This document shows, piece after piece, positions 33,701 to 42,299 of a DNA stretch of 64,000 nucleotides. The notes beneath the pieces were generated by a model. It had not been told where the DNA came from and ran no database searches. It worked only from the letters and a program-made list of their open reading frames with translations. This DNA comes from Strix aluco. Lineage: Eukaryota > Chordata > Aves > Strigiformes > Strigidae. Numbering within the stretch: position 1 is the stretch's first letter; each line of letters begins with the position of its first letter. The position numbers and the translations under genes were made by a program. The DNA lies in assembly GCF_031877795.1 (NCBI RefSeq), contig NC_133958.1, positions 5,146,001 to 5,210,000 on the forward strand. The letters run 5' to 3'.

Positions 33701-36111
33701 CGGGGACAACTACCAGGCGTGCCTGGGCTCCTATGCGGGGCTCATCGGTGAGTGCCGGGGGTCGGGGTGGTGAAGGGTCTCTCCCACCGTGGCCCCTCAT
33801 CCCTCTTCCTTCTCCTTGCCCGGGAGCAGGCTTCGACATGACGCCCAACTATGTCGACGCCAGCACCACCAGCATCACCATCTCGCCCTGGTGCTCCTGC
33901 AAAGGCAGCGGCAACATGGAGGAGGAGTGTGAGAAGTTCCTCCAAGACTTCACGGAAAACCCCTGTCTCCGTAAGGCGCTTCCCTCTCTCCCTCCTCACC
34001 CTGCCCCATCACTGCCGGGGTGCAGCCCCCCCCATAAACATCTCCTGCCCCCAGGAAATGCCATCCAAGCCTTCGGCAACGGCACCGACGTGAACCTCTC
34101 CCCCAAGAACCCTTCACCCCCCGTCACCCTCCCGCCGAAGACGGAGAAGAGCCCTGCCTTGCCAGATGACATCAACGACAGCAACACCATGTACGACACG
34201 AGCATCATCACCACCTGCACCTCTGTCCAGGTACAGAATCCCAGAATCACCTCAGTTGGAAAAGACCTTGAAGATCGTCCAGTCCAACCATGAACCTCAC
34301 ACTGACCGTTCTTGACTCCACCAGATCCCTCAGCGCTGGGTCAACCCGACTCTTCAACCCCTCCAGAGATGGGGACTCCCCCCCTGCCCTGGGCAGCCCA
34401 TTCCAACGCCCAACAACCCCTTCTGCAAAGAAATCCTTCCTAAGAGCCAGTCTGACCCTGCCCTGGCGCAGCTTGAGGCCATTCCCTCTTGTCCTGGTGC
34501 TGGTTCCTTGGCTCAAGACTCCTCCCCCCTCTCTGCACCCTCCTTTCAGGGAGTTGCAGAGGGCCATGAGGTCTCCCCTCAGCCTCCTCTTCTCCAGACT
34601 AAACCCCCCCAGTTCCCTCAGCCGCTCCCCATCAGACCTGTGCTCCAGACCCTGCACCAGCTCCGTTGCCCTTCTCTGGCCACGCTCGAGTCATTCAATG
34701 GCCTTTTTGGAGTGAGGGGCCCAAAACTGAACCCACTCATCGAGGGGCGGCCTCACCAGTGCCAAGCACAGGGGTGAGATCCCTTCCCTGTCCCTACTGT
34801 CCACGCTAGTGCTGATACAAGCCAGGATGCCATTGGCCTTCTTGGCCACCTGGGCACACTGCTGGCTCCTGTTCAGCCGACTGGCATTCAACACCCCCGT
34901 GTCGCTCTCTGACTGTACAACCTGAGCCCAGTCGCTACTGCAAACTGGGGTGACTGGTCTGGACGCTCGGGGGGTCAGTCAGCCAGGAGATCGGCTGCAG
35001 CCCGTGGGCAGCAAAAAGTCCTTCTCGGTGCACGCATCTCGCTCTGGGTGCAGGGTAGGGACCCAGGTGCCTGGCAGGATTCGGCCATCCCGAGTAACTG
35101 GGGTTCTGGGCACTGCCCAGAGGTCTGGCATGGGGAACGGAGGGATCTGTGCCCTGTCCATCCCCTTCCCTCTCTCGGGGCGTCGTCTCTGCCTGGCCCA
35201 GCGCTGTGCCCAGGGCAAGGTGAGCTGTCCCGAGCCCAACTTCTCCTGCCCCTGGCTTGTTTGGGGTGAAAACAGCTTAAATTCCACATGGTTTTGGGAA
35301 ACCTGAAAAACACATATTTTCTTGCACTGTGCTGGGCTTGTGGCTTCACACTTCACTCTGTAGGTGATAAGGTGCTGCCAGGAGAGGAGCGGGACAGGGG
35401 AACTGTGGCCAGTGGGTGTCACAGGAGTGGAGGCAGGGTCCTCAGCAGGAGTATTTGCGGCAGGGAGCATGGGGGGAGTGAACCTGGGGCCGGGATGAGT
35501 CTGGGTGAGTGCTTGCAGCCTCACGTGAGGGGCCCAGCAAAGACCCAGAGCTGCCTGGGGAGAAGGGATGAGCCCCTTTTCTCGCCTTTTGCAAAGCTTC
35601 TTCAGGCTTCAACACCAGCCGCGTGCTCTGAGCCCCCATTTCCAATCGCCCCGCACCCTTTCAGGGCAGCTCAGTAGCTGCCAGGGGAATCTGGGGACCC
35701 CAAAGCTCAGGGTGTGACCCTGGGCAGGACCAGCCAGATACCTGCCCTAAACTTTTCTGTTTTCTCATCTTCAGGAGCACGGCCCGAAGCTAAACAAGTC
35801 CAAAGAGCAGAGCCTGTGCTACTCAGAGGTATGTTTGGGGCAGGGGAGAGTGTGGGGTGGGGGGTCTCGGGGCTGGGGAACCACTGGCTTCACGGACCGG
35901 AGGGCAAAAATAGGCATTTTTCAAGGTTGGCTGGCTTTCCCCTAAAAAGGGCCTTGTTGAAACCCTTCTCTCCCCTCACCCGCAGACCCAGCTGACCACG
36001 GACATCATGCCAGACCAGAAGACATTCGTGGACCAAAAGGCGGGCGGCAGCCGACACCGGGCGGGCCGGATCCTGCCCGTTGTGCTCATCCTCCTGCTGC
36101 TGGCGTTATAG
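9681..36111 (+). CDS. GFRA2: GFRA2, GDNF family receptor alpha-2 (nine coding exons, joined)
   Basis: This is the GPI-anchored cell-surface co-receptor that binds neurturin and presents it to the RET tyrosine kinase. Coding exons join at 9681-9720, 14902-15216, 18688-18771, 23076-23424, 33638-33747, 33830-33970, 34055-34230, 35775-35828 and 35986-36111. All introns are GT..AG and the frame stays open for 464 residues to TAG at 36109-36111. Residues 1 to about 21 look like a signal peptide. D1 starts at Cys40, D2 runs about Cys159-Cys239 and D3 about Cys249-Cys345. A linker with N-glycosylation sequons follows, then a hydrophobic tail ([13 protein letters not shown]) typical of GPI attachment. 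Identification rests on near-identity to remembered vertebrate GFRA2 in exons 2-7 (for example [13 protein letters not shown] and NGTDVN), which separates it from GFRA1, GFRA3 and GFRA4. The ATG at 9681 has A at -3. The gene spans about 27 kb. Confidence 0.97.
9785..9813 (+). other. G-run cluster beside exon 1 donor, possible G-quadruplex
   Basis: Three long G runs (about 9785-9792, 9795-9803, 9806-9813) separated by CC lie about 65 nt downstream of the exon 1 donor, on the sense strand of the pre-mRNA. Each run is long enough to contribute one or two quadruplex strands. A role in splicing or promoter-proximal pausing would be inference. Confidence 0.4.
10453..10484 (+). repeat. (TTTA)n microsatellite in intron 1
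   Basis: About seven tandem TTTA units ending in a short T run. Confidence 0.9.
11361..11377 (+). repeat. C17 homopolymer in intron 1
   Basis: Uninterrupted run of 17 C; its length may be an assembly or sequencing uncertainty. Confidence 0.9.
14902..15216 (+). CDS. GFRA2: GFRA2 coding exon 2 (D1 domain)
   Basis: The exon is 315 nt, phase 1 on both sides, and encodes residues 14-118 plus the first base of codon 119. It carries most of D1, with Cys40, Cys47 and Cys53, then [13 protein letters not shown] and [11 protein letters not shown]. The acceptor is CGCCCAG and the donor GTACGG. At residue 52 the bird has Ser, where I recall human GFRA2 having the Asn of an N-C-S sequon, so that glycan site is absent here. 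The exon is a multiple of three, so skipping removes exactly 105 residues in frame. That is the size of the deletion I recall for a described mammalian isoform. Confidence 0.97.
16680..16790 (+). other. candidate conserved non-coding element, intron 2
   Basis: An AT-biased block with clustered TTAATTG, CATTAGC and ATTCAGCAATTT motifs stands in GC-rich surroundings. The composition and homeodomain-like cores suggest a regulatory element. No alignment is available. Confidence 0.25.
17095..17275 (+). other. candidate conserved non-coding element, intron 2
   Basis: An AT-rich island contains TTTAATGCTCAGTAATTTT, TATTTAATTATTTATTGC and ACTTTAATAAAGG-type motifs, about 1.4 kb before exon 3. Regulatory function is inferred from composition and motif density only. 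Confidence 0.28.
17841..17874 (+). repeat. (TTTTA)n microsatellite in intron 2
   Basis: About six tandem TTTTA units, followed by CCTGTGG. Confidence 0.9.
18688..18771 (+). CDS. GFRA2: GFRA2 coding exon 3
   Basis: The exon is 84 nt, phase 1 on both sides, and encodes residues 119-146 ([16 protein letters not shown] then [11 protein letters not shown]) plus the first base of codon 147. It is the hinge between D1 and D2. The acceptor is CACTCTAG and the donor GTAATA. Because both borders are phase 1 and the length is a multiple of three, skipping exon 3, or exons 2 and 3 together (133 residues), keeps the frame. Confidence 0.97.
18772..23075 (+). other. GFRA2: GFRA2 intron 3
   Basis: This 4304-bp intron has GTAATA and GGGCAG borders. 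It holds one AT-biased candidate element (about 20030-20175) and a small AATAAT-rich patch (about 22736-22800). The rest is GC-rich, with poly-C tracts and no recognisable gene or transposon. Confidence 0.9.
20030..20175 (+). other. candidate conserved non-coding element, intron 3
   Basis: An AT-biased stretch with TTGGATTACATTAG, GGAAATATTTTAGC, GGGGATTATACG and GATTTATTCATAAAA. These include GGATTA cores recognised by OTX/PITX-type homeodomains. The call rests on composition and motifs. Confidence 0.28.
23076..23424 (+). CDS. GFRA2: GFRA2 coding exon 4 (D2 domain)
   Basis: The exon is 349 nt and encodes residues 147 (split) to 263 (split), entering in phase 1 and leaving in phase 2. It carries nearly all of D2, the ligand-binding domain, and the start of D3. 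The Cys pattern includes Cys159, [16 protein letters not shown] (Cys220, 222, 227), [11 protein letters not shown] and Cys249/256/262. It includes the invariant [11 protein letters not shown] block and the basic cluster ERRRQT. The acceptor is GGGCAG and the donor GTAAGG. The antisense strand is open for 261 codons, which is a shadow of this exon and its GC-rich flanks. Confidence 0.98.
24480..24680 (+). other. candidate conserved non-coding element, intron 4
   Basis: The block contains CCAAATTAATGGGAGC, ACATTAAATGC, AACCCGCATTAGCAGCGCATTG and GAGCATTAATTATAAGCC. Dense ATTA cores are interleaved with non-repetitive sequence. Regulatory function is inferred. Confidence 0.3.
26353..26360 (+). 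promoter_or_regulatory. TATA-like motif in intron 4
   Basis: TATAAATAG matches a strong TATA box, with GC-rich sequence downstream. It could mark an internal promoter but no first exon with a splice donor is evident. It may be chance. Confidence 0.2.
27324..27430. other. nested inverted repeat (potential hairpin) in intron 4
   Basis: The outer arms GCAATCAGGCTCAG (27324-27337) and CTGAG plus GCCTGATTGC (27410-27414 and 27421-27430) are inverted copies with a 6-nt interruption. Near the centre an 8-bp perfect stem GCCGGGAA/TTCCCGGC (27365-27372 / 27377-27384) closes a GCTT loop. It could be a structured RNA element or a decayed inverted-repeat transposon; neither is shown. Confidence 0.45.
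27960..28200 (+). other. candidate conserved non-coding element, intron 4
   Basis: The block contains ACGCTTTGTTTTTAAACC, CCCTTTGTTTAGC (SOX-like CTTTGTT cores), CTATAATGG, and the palindromic ATTA site at 28096-28118. It is non-repetitive with a motif density typical of developmental enhancers. Conservation has not been tested. Confidence 0.33.
28096..28118. promoter_or_regulatory. palindromic homeodomain-type site
   Basis: TCTCATTAC (28096-28104) and GTAATGAGA (28110-28118) are perfect inverted 9-mers around GGCGT. They place two homeodomain cores (ATTA/TAAT) head to head. A dimer-binding site is possible. Confidence 0.35.
28530..28890 (+). other. candidate conserved non-coding element, intron 4 (strongest)
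   Basis: About 360 bp of AT-rich, non-repetitive sequence sits in a GC-rich intron. Motifs include CAATAATAAGTCAATTCGC, GAATAATTAAATAG, TGACTTAATGTGACAGC, CTTAGTTAGC, TTCAATTAAAATCAAATGATGC and GTAATTAACGGC. It has no repeat signature and no open frame of note. It looks like a long-conserved enhancer, but that needs an alignment. Confidence 0.4.
29590..29860 (+). other. candidate conserved non-coding element, intron 4
   Basis: The block includes CTGCATGAAATATTC, GAACAATTAGCACCCAATTAGG and a TTAAAAAATTGCAATGC octamer-like region. AT-biased, non-repetitive; function inferred. Confidence 0.3.
32215..32460 (+). other. candidate conserved non-coding element, intron 4
   Basis: AT-rich and non-repetitive apart from short T/A runs. 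It contains two TTCAATCACT motifs, CATTTAATTTGAT and GACATTTAATTAAG, about 1.2 kb upstream of exon 5. Function inferred. Confidence 0.28.
33638..33747 (+). CDS. GFRA2: GFRA2 coding exon 5 (D3 domain, part 1)
   Basis: The exon is 110 nt and encodes residues 263-300 (split at both ends), entering phase 2 and leaving phase 1. It carries [30 protein letters not shown] and the I-G junction. The acceptor is TGCATCCAG and the donor GTGAGT. Length and sequence match the family closely. Confidence 0.97.
33748..33829 (+). other. GFRA2: GFRA2 intron 5 (82 bp)
   Basis: This very short intron has GTGAGT at the donor, a CT-rich tract and GGGAGCAG at the acceptor. It contains no element. Its length is close to the lower limit for vertebrate introns. 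Confidence 0.95.
33830..33970 (+). CDS. GFRA2: GFRA2 coding exon 6 (D3 domain, part 2)
   Basis: The exon is 141 nt, phase 1 on both sides, and encodes residues 300-347 (split at both ends). It carries [38 protein letters not shown] and the last D3 cysteine, Cys345. The donor is GTAAGG. The exon is a multiple of three, but skipping it would remove part of D3. Confidence 0.97.
33971..34054 (+). other. GFRA2: GFRA2 intron 6 (84 bp)
   Basis: This very short intron has GTAAGG and CCCCCAG borders. It is nearly all pyrimidine plus G and contains no element. Confidence 0.95.
34055..34230 (+). CDS. GFRA2: GFRA2 coding exon 7 (post-D3 linker)
   Basis: The exon is 176 nt, ends in phase 0 and encodes residues 347-405. 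It carries [13 protein letters not shown] with the conserved N-G-T sequon at Asn355, a Pro-rich linker, an N-D-S sequon I do not recall in human, and ITTCTSVQ with Cys401. The donor is CAG|GTACAG, where only GTA precedes the CR1 element. The frame runs on into the CR1 to a stop at 34291-34293. Confidence 0.96.
34231..35774 (+). other. GFRA2: GFRA2 intron 7
   Basis: This 1544-bp intron has GTACAG and CTTCAG borders. Almost its first half (34234 to about 34935) is a CR1 element on the - strand. The remainder is unique GC-rich sequence with no recognised feature. Confidence 0.9.
34234..34935 (-). mobile_element. CR1 LINE, 5'-truncated, inside GFRA2 intron 7
   Basis: Read on the - strand this is the 3' part of CR1. 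It has the end of the reverse-transcriptase ORF2 ([61 protein letters not shown]), then the short 3' tail ending in two octamer units (34234-34241 CAGAATCC and 34242-34249 CAGAATCA on +). The frame is broken, so the copy is dead. The octamer end starts at intron position +4 of GFRA2 intron 7. The 5' boundary (about 34935) is approximate. Confidence 0.92.
35775..35828 (+). CDS. GFRA2: GFRA2 coding exon 8
   Basis: The exon is 54 nt, phase 0 on both sides, and encodes residues 406-423 ([18 protein letters not shown]). It has an N-K-S sequon at Asn412 and Cys420. The acceptor is CATCTTCAG and the donor GTATGT. A symmetric 18-codon exon can be skipped without a frameshift. It is less conserved than D1-D3 against the human sequence I recall, but the position and the L-N-K-S / N-N-S region correspond. 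Confidence 0.92.
35829..35985 (+). other. GFRA2: GFRA2 intron 8 (157 bp)
   Basis: Short intron with GTATGT and CACCCGCAG borders. It contains no element. Confidence 0.93.
35986..36111 (+). CDS. GFRA2: GFRA2 coding exon 9 (GPI signal)
   Basis: It encodes residues 424-464 and the stop TAG at 36109-36111. It begins [12 protein letters not shown]. Small residues AGGS (442-445) offer a plausible GPI omega site, followed by a basic spacer RHRAGR and the hydrophobic run [13 protein letters not shown]. Apart from the TQLTTDI start, this exon diverges from the mammalian sequence I recall, which is usual for GPI signals. The acceptor is CACCCGCAG. Confidence 0.95.
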   Translation, partial: TQLTTDIMPDQKTFVDQKAGGSRHRAGRILPVVLILLLLAL

Positions 36112-36890
36112 AGGGGCGAGCAAGGCAGCGGCCGGCGGCACAGGGACGCTTGCACAAGCGCGCACAAGCGCGCACCCGCCGACATGCTCGCTCTCGCCTC
36201 GGTTCCTGCCGTGGCGACGAGGAAGGACCGGCTCGTGTTGGAGACTGAAACACCGGTGATGCTGAGCCCCAGCACACCGGGCGGCAGGAGGACCCTCACC
36301 ATGCTGGGAAACTTTGGTGGTTTTCTTCCTATTTCCATTTTCCCCCTTTTTTTTTTTTTTTGGTCTTTGATGGTGCGTTGGGTTTCTTTTCTAAAGCAGG
36401 AGGCCACGGCTTGTGGCGAAACCCCCCCATGTGCCCTGCAACAGGAGATTCAGAGCTGCGAGCGGCACTGGGGAGGGAAAATAAGCGTCGAGCAGAGCTT
36501 TGGCAAAGGTTATTTGCAGGAATCAGCCCGGGTGCGCTGGGGTGGCTGCGGGGACGGCGAGGTTTCCGCATCGGAGCATCCCAGAGGATGGACGTGCCAT
36601 TGGGAGGCTCTTCTGCATCCTCTGAGGGGGACTCACTCGAGCTCTTGACATTGTTATTGGGGTGGAATTTTTTTCTTTCCCGTGGTCGGCGAGAGTTTTA
36701 AAATGGAAGAGAAAAGAAACTACTATTCAAACGTTGTGAGGTTGTCCTGATGTTTTTTATCTGTCACTTCGAGGGGGAGACTTTTTTTTTTTTTTTTTTT
36801 AATCTTCGTCTGGTCAAATTTGGGTTGGGATGGGATCTGACCCATCGGTGGTCAGAAACCTCTATATGTTCCTCTCCGTTTTCTTTCTTT

Positions 36891-36970
36891 TATATATACA
36901 TATATAGTGTATGTATATACCATTCACCTATACCTACATATATGTATGTATATACATAACCATATACATC
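36891..36970 (+). repeat. TA/TATG-rich low-complexity block in 3' UTR
   Basis: Alternating TATATA, TATG and TACATA units occupy about 80 bp of the presumed GFRA2 3' UTR. Potential PUF-like TGTATATA cores are not exact here. Probably a decayed dinucleotide repeat. Confidence 0.7.
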
Positions 36971-37100
36971 TACAGTGTGGCTTTTTTAATTTCCTTTTGT
37001 CCTTTATTTTTAAAAAAAAATGCTCAAATGGCAACAACAACTTAAAAATGTATTATTGTAAAGTTTATTTTTTTTAATAATGTCTATAATGGAAAAAAAA

Positions 37101-37106
37101 AATAAA
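37101..37106 (+). promoter_or_regulatory. GFRA2: candidate GFRA2 polyadenylation signal AATAAA
   Basis: AATAAA follows an A run in an AT-rich context (TTATTGTAAAGTTTATTTT upstream). It lies 990 bp after the stop codon. It is the first clear canonical hexamer downstream of the CDS. Confidence 0.5.
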
Positions 37107-40100
37107 CCAAGAACAACCAACCAAGGAACGAAGCACCACCGAAAGCCGAGCTCCGCCGAGCATCCGCCTGTGCCCGGGTTTGTGTCCGGCCAAGCATCCC
37201 GAGCCCGGGGGGGGAACGGGGGCCCTTCAGCTGCAGAAACACTGGGATTTGGGTCAGTCTAAATATTTTCAATGCTGCGAACAATTCCCTGACTGTTTCG
37301 CTCCAGGAGACAAGCAAACAAGCAAACATTTCAAAGGAGTTGACACGTTCCCGTGTGGCAGGGGTTGTTTTTGAAAATACCATCCCCTTTCCTTAATGTC
37401 TTTCCCCCCCCCCCCCGCCCCAAGCAACCTGACAGTGTTTAAAACCAAAATGAAACATTGAGATTTGGGTCATACAAAACATCATATTTCTCAAATTTAT
37501 GTTGTTTTTGTTTGTTTTTTTTTTTTTCCTACTTTACTGCTCATGCCAGGGAGCAGAAACATCGACCCCCATCCAGCTCTGCCCATGGAAAACGGGATGT
37601 CAGGGGCATCTCGGGGACCTGGGGATGCCAAAATCTGAGCTGAAGGACTGGCTGGGCTGTTTGCAGGGAGCTGGGCGCTGGTGGATAGGGGAGGGATGGA
37701 TGAATATTCCCTTTTGCAGTACGGAAAAAGAAAACACGTTTGATGTGGAAGTTGGCACGGGGAAAATAAACATGTCACGTCTCTCGCAGGAGTCGCGCTG
37801 CAAACCCAGGCTGCTCTTTACCATATTCTCTCCTCTAACAGCCAGGAAAATGACAGCTCTGAGCTGGAGAGCCAGATGTGCTGAGCAGTTTGGCACCAAA
37901 AAAAGCATCTAGGGATGGAGGGTGGTGTTCAAGAGGCTCTCCAGCCAATTTTGGGGCCCCTCATGTGTGGGGTGAGCTGAAATCCCAGCTGCCCCCACCC
38001 GGGTGCTCCCAGCCATCCTTCTGCTTCAGCCATGAGTTCAAAGTTTCAGCAGAGGCGCCTGGACCCCTCTGAGCACCAGCACTGTGTTTTTTTAGGAAAG
38101 GGGCTGTAAAATACAGTGCAGATCGTTCTTCTTGGTGGTGGTTTGGTTTCCTACTTCCCTGCAAGGGCTAGAAACACCCGTGGCTTTTCCAAAGGGAGTA
38201 TGAACTCCTTTGTTAGGAAAGGTCAGGGAGAAACGTCTCCATCCAGTAGCTGATGCCACGTCTGCTGCCCGCCAGGGACCTGCACCCCCCATCTGCAAGA
38301 GATCCCTGGAGCTCCTCAAGTTTTCCAGCTAAGGAGGCATCAGCAGGAAGCAAAGAGCTTGGAATGAGCCCGAGTTGAGTTGTCCCTTCGCTCTTGCGGG
38401 TGTTTCGGCAGTGCTGTGCCCTCCCTGAGCAGCCGTGGCCATGCCAGCGGGGTGAGAGGCAGGGCAGTGCCTAGAGCTGCCATCCCTGGAGCACCCCAGA
38501 TCCCAGCTGTGCCCCCTGCTCCCAGCTGGGTCCTAGGCACAGAGTTTGTGTTGGAGCTGCTGAATATTCCTACGTTTGGGATGAAGGCGTTAGCTGTGCT
38601 GGTAAGCCTGCAGTCTTCATCCAGATGCCTCATACCTCGAGCTGCTGAAAGCAAAGCTCTTCAAGGTGGAAGTGCTGATCCTGGGGCTGGGGACGCCAAG
38701 CTTGAGATGCAAAATCCTGGTGAGTCATCCTCCCAAAGCCTTGCTAAGCCTTTCTCTCCAGACACAAAGCCTTTCCTGGAAGGAGGGCAAGGGGACGAGA
38801 TGCTATCTGCTCGTGAAGCCATGGAAGGAGGCTGTGGGAAATTGTTCTGGAGGATGCGGTGGAGTTAACGCAGCGTGCTAAATCTCTGCCTTTCCTGCTG
38901 GCAGAAGCTACGTGATGAATACGTGGATTTCATTTGCAGGGCGTTGTTTTGGGAATGGTCCTTTTCAAGGAGCAGCACAAATGGAGTTGTGTGGGTTTGG
39001 GGGTCTCCAGCACCTCTCAGCCGGAGCCAAGCCTCATCTCGTCTGGATTCGGAGACCCCACGCACCAGCGGGATGTTTGGAGACCTTGCACAGGCTCTCC
39101 TGGGGCTGCACTGCAAACACCAGCACGGACAATCCAGCTCCAAACCACTGAAACCCTCGTCCATGCAAACTGTCGCCGGAGGGATGGGTCCTGCGTGTCG
39201 GTCACAGGCGTGCAGGCAGCAGAGACACTCTGGTGGGTTTTGGCTAGTTGCAGCTTCAGCGTGACCAGAGGAACAGAAACCAGCCTGCAAAATTCAGCTG
39301 TGGGCATGACCCTGAGAAGCTCCATGGACCTGGTGGCTTCCAACATCCCACTGAGCGTGGGGTCCCGTGGATCCAGGACTTGCCCCTGCCTGAGAGCTGC
39401 AAAGCGCGTGGGACCAGGACTGCCTGCAAATAGGGGATTTCCCGTCTTTTTTTCCTCTGCTTGCCCATACTCATCTTCTCTCCATGGCTCTCCCTTCACT
39501 CCAACCTGCTTCCAGAGCCAAAAAAAAAAAAAAAGGATTAAAGGCAGTTCATTTCTCCAAGAGCAAGTTTTCTGAGGTGCTGGTTTGGGGTTTGGTCACC
39601 CGTGGCACAACCCATTGGATTTTGGCCCATCTCTCACAACAAGGGCAGCTGCAGCAGCATGGAAAGACTTTACGAACATGAGAGGTGATTAAAAATAGAT
39701 GGGATGACACCTTTGCCCTGTATAATTAATTTGATGTTCTCCTTTAGGCTCTAATAAGCACTCAGGCCAGCATGGTTGGGCAGGTGTCATCTTCCTCCTC
39801 CCTCTTCTTAATCCTCCATTAAATGAGTTATCACCTTGGGGCGCTCCTGACACCTCCAGGCTTCCTGCAAGCAGATACTTTTGCCTCATTAACTTTCCCA
39901 AGCTGCTTCGCAAGAAATACCTTTTTTTCCCCCCCCCATTGTGCTGTGTTTAATTTTAAAGGCATAAAAATAACCTCTTGCCGACCGCGTGGAGGTGAGC
40001 GGAGCTGTGGGTTGGGGTGGGGATGTGCATGGAGCCGGGATGCTCGAGTTCAGAAACCTCTTGATCCTTGAGCCCAGAAATTCGCTTGATGCTGTTCCAG

Positions 40101-42299
40101 CAGGGAGAGAAAAAGAAAGAGGAGGACGTAAGAAACTGGTCTCTTTTGTTAAATACGAACAATTCCAGTGAGGCACCAAACATCTCCTCAAACCACCCAT
40201 CATTGTTATCTGGGATAATCTCACCAGAGGAAGCTGGCAGGAGGCTTGGGGAGGTCTCTGACAAGGAGAGGAAACCATAATTGATTTATTTTCTTATCTT
40301 TAATATTGTAAGTGAAGCTCTGGAGTCTGTCACAGGTCCTGGGGCCTTGGATGACCCCAGATTTAAAGGATTTGGGCAGGAAAACCAGGACCCTCAGCTT
40401 CAGCCTGGGGGAGCGGCTGAGGAGGTGCTTTGGGGGGTGGCACAGGGGGGCTCTGCCCCATGAGCTGTGTCCCAACACTGCCAGGGCTGGGGACACTGGG
40501 AAGACAAAAGGGAGTTTGGACTCATCCAGCTGCTGTCATTGTCCCCAGGAGAAGGGCTCAGGGGGTGACCAAGAAGACCCCAGTCCTGCTTTACATATGA
40601 CAATGGGATTTTTCTCATCAGCACGAGTGAGCTCTCCCACCTCCCCTATGGAAAATAAAGAAGTTTATTTCAGTGATACCCCCTGATCTTGCCAGGCAAT
40701 TAAGGAGGTGTCTGATGAGCCCCAGGATGAGCCATGGCCTGGGGCTTTGCCCCGAGTGGTCTCAGCTGCAGCGTTCCCCGTGGGGAGCTGGGCTGTAGGA
40801 TCGGCCACGCTTCCCTCAATTACCGCCCGCGTGGCCTCATTCCAGCAACAATTAGCAGCCTCTGAGGGACTCCTGTGTCCTGCGTTACACTTTCCTGATA
40901 TAATTACTGCAGTAAATGAACAATGAATTAAATCAAGGAGAAAGGCAGGGGGAGGCTCTCGTTGTCTGTTGCTGCCAGGGGTCACCGGTCTGTCTCCCTG
41001 GAGGTAGGCAATCTTCCCGGCTCGCTCAAGGCTTTTCTTCTCTTTCGAATCTTCTTCCCTGGGAAAAGGATGTCAGCAGGGATGGCGAGGAAGCTCCCGG
41101 CTCCATGAAGCAGCGCAGGAAACACCCAGGTAGGTCCCTGCAGCATCGCCCCGTTGTCATGCAGGTGTGGCACAAGATCCTCTGGAGACGGCAGAGCTGC
41201 TCAAGGGATACAGCAGCCTCTGGGCACAGAGGTGATGCCTAAACGTGAATTATGATCAGAAACAAAACCCACAGCTGGATCAAGGCCCCAGCACGGGGGC
41301 AGCCGCTCAGGCTGTCACAGGGCAGAGAGCAGGAGCAGAGCTGGTGGCTCCGAGCTGGTGGTGGATGACGGGACGTGTCGCACCTCTGCTGTGAGACCTT
41401 ATGGAAGTAGAAGGTGATTTTTATTTTAAAACAGGTTTCGCTTGCTCATAGCCACGTGCTCCCGCGGCAAGGCACCATCCCAGCCCCTTTGGCACGCTGG
41501 TACCCAGACAGCCCCACCGGAGCCAAAAAGAGGGGAGCGTGCCCTTTGCTTGGGCTGCTGGCTGCAGCTTTGCAAGAGCAAAAGGGCTTTGGATGAGCAA
41601 TGTGGAGCCCCTTCCCCCTCAAAACTCATTAACATCCTTGCTCATGTTTGCTCTCCTGCTTTCAACAGATGCACTCTGCATTTGGGGAGGGTCTCCCTGC
41701 CTGGCACAGAGTGTAGGATGTTGCAAGGCTCTGCCGTGGGGATGCTGTTCTGCTTTTGCTGTCAAGGGGTGGGCAAAGCTGGAGAAAGGGGACTTTAATG
41801 CCTGTTCTGCTCCGCACCAAAGCAGCAGAGGTTTGGGGTCCCTCCTGTGGCGCCGGGGCTCTGCTCAGCATCTCCTGCATGGGGACGGGGCTGAAAGGGT
41901 CCCTTCATCAGCACCGGGAAAATCATCTCTGTGGAAAACTGGCCACGGGGAGGGAAGGCGTCGAGGAGGCTGCTCGTGACTTGGGGAGATGCTTGGAAGC
42001 TCTGGACTGATGTCAGCGGCCACTTCTGCTTGCTGGAAGCACAAACCAGGCACACACAGGCTGCCAACAAGAAAACCGCCGCTTCAGCTTGTGCCGGGCC
42101 GCATCAGGCTGGCAAGAGCTCTGGGTTTCCTTTTTCTGGCCCCTCGCACAGACTCACTCTTGCTGACAGGCAGCTCCCAAACTAAGCCCAGGTTTGGGGA
42201 GATCTCATCCCTCTGCCCTGGGTGCAGGAGTTGTCCAAGCCAGGCTTGAAAACAGCCCAGCTGGGCTCACTCCTGGTGTCGCTGTCCCCTCTCTGCCTG

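Larger units (their letters stand above)
36112..37125 (+). other. GFRA2: GFRA2 3' UTR
   Basis: About 1 kb follows the stop codon. It has T-rich runs (36347-36361, 36782-36800), a TATA/TATG-rich low-complexity block (36891-36970) and an AT-rich end around 37015-37110 leading to an AATAAA. The 3' end is inferred from that signal; a longer 3' UTR cannot be excluded. Confidence 0.6.

Noticed and set aside
34247-34657. A 136-codon frame on - resembling reverse-transcriptase C-terminus as a possible gene.
   Set aside because: It is the ORF2 end of the 5'-truncated CR1 in intron 7, with no catalytic domain and no intact element.
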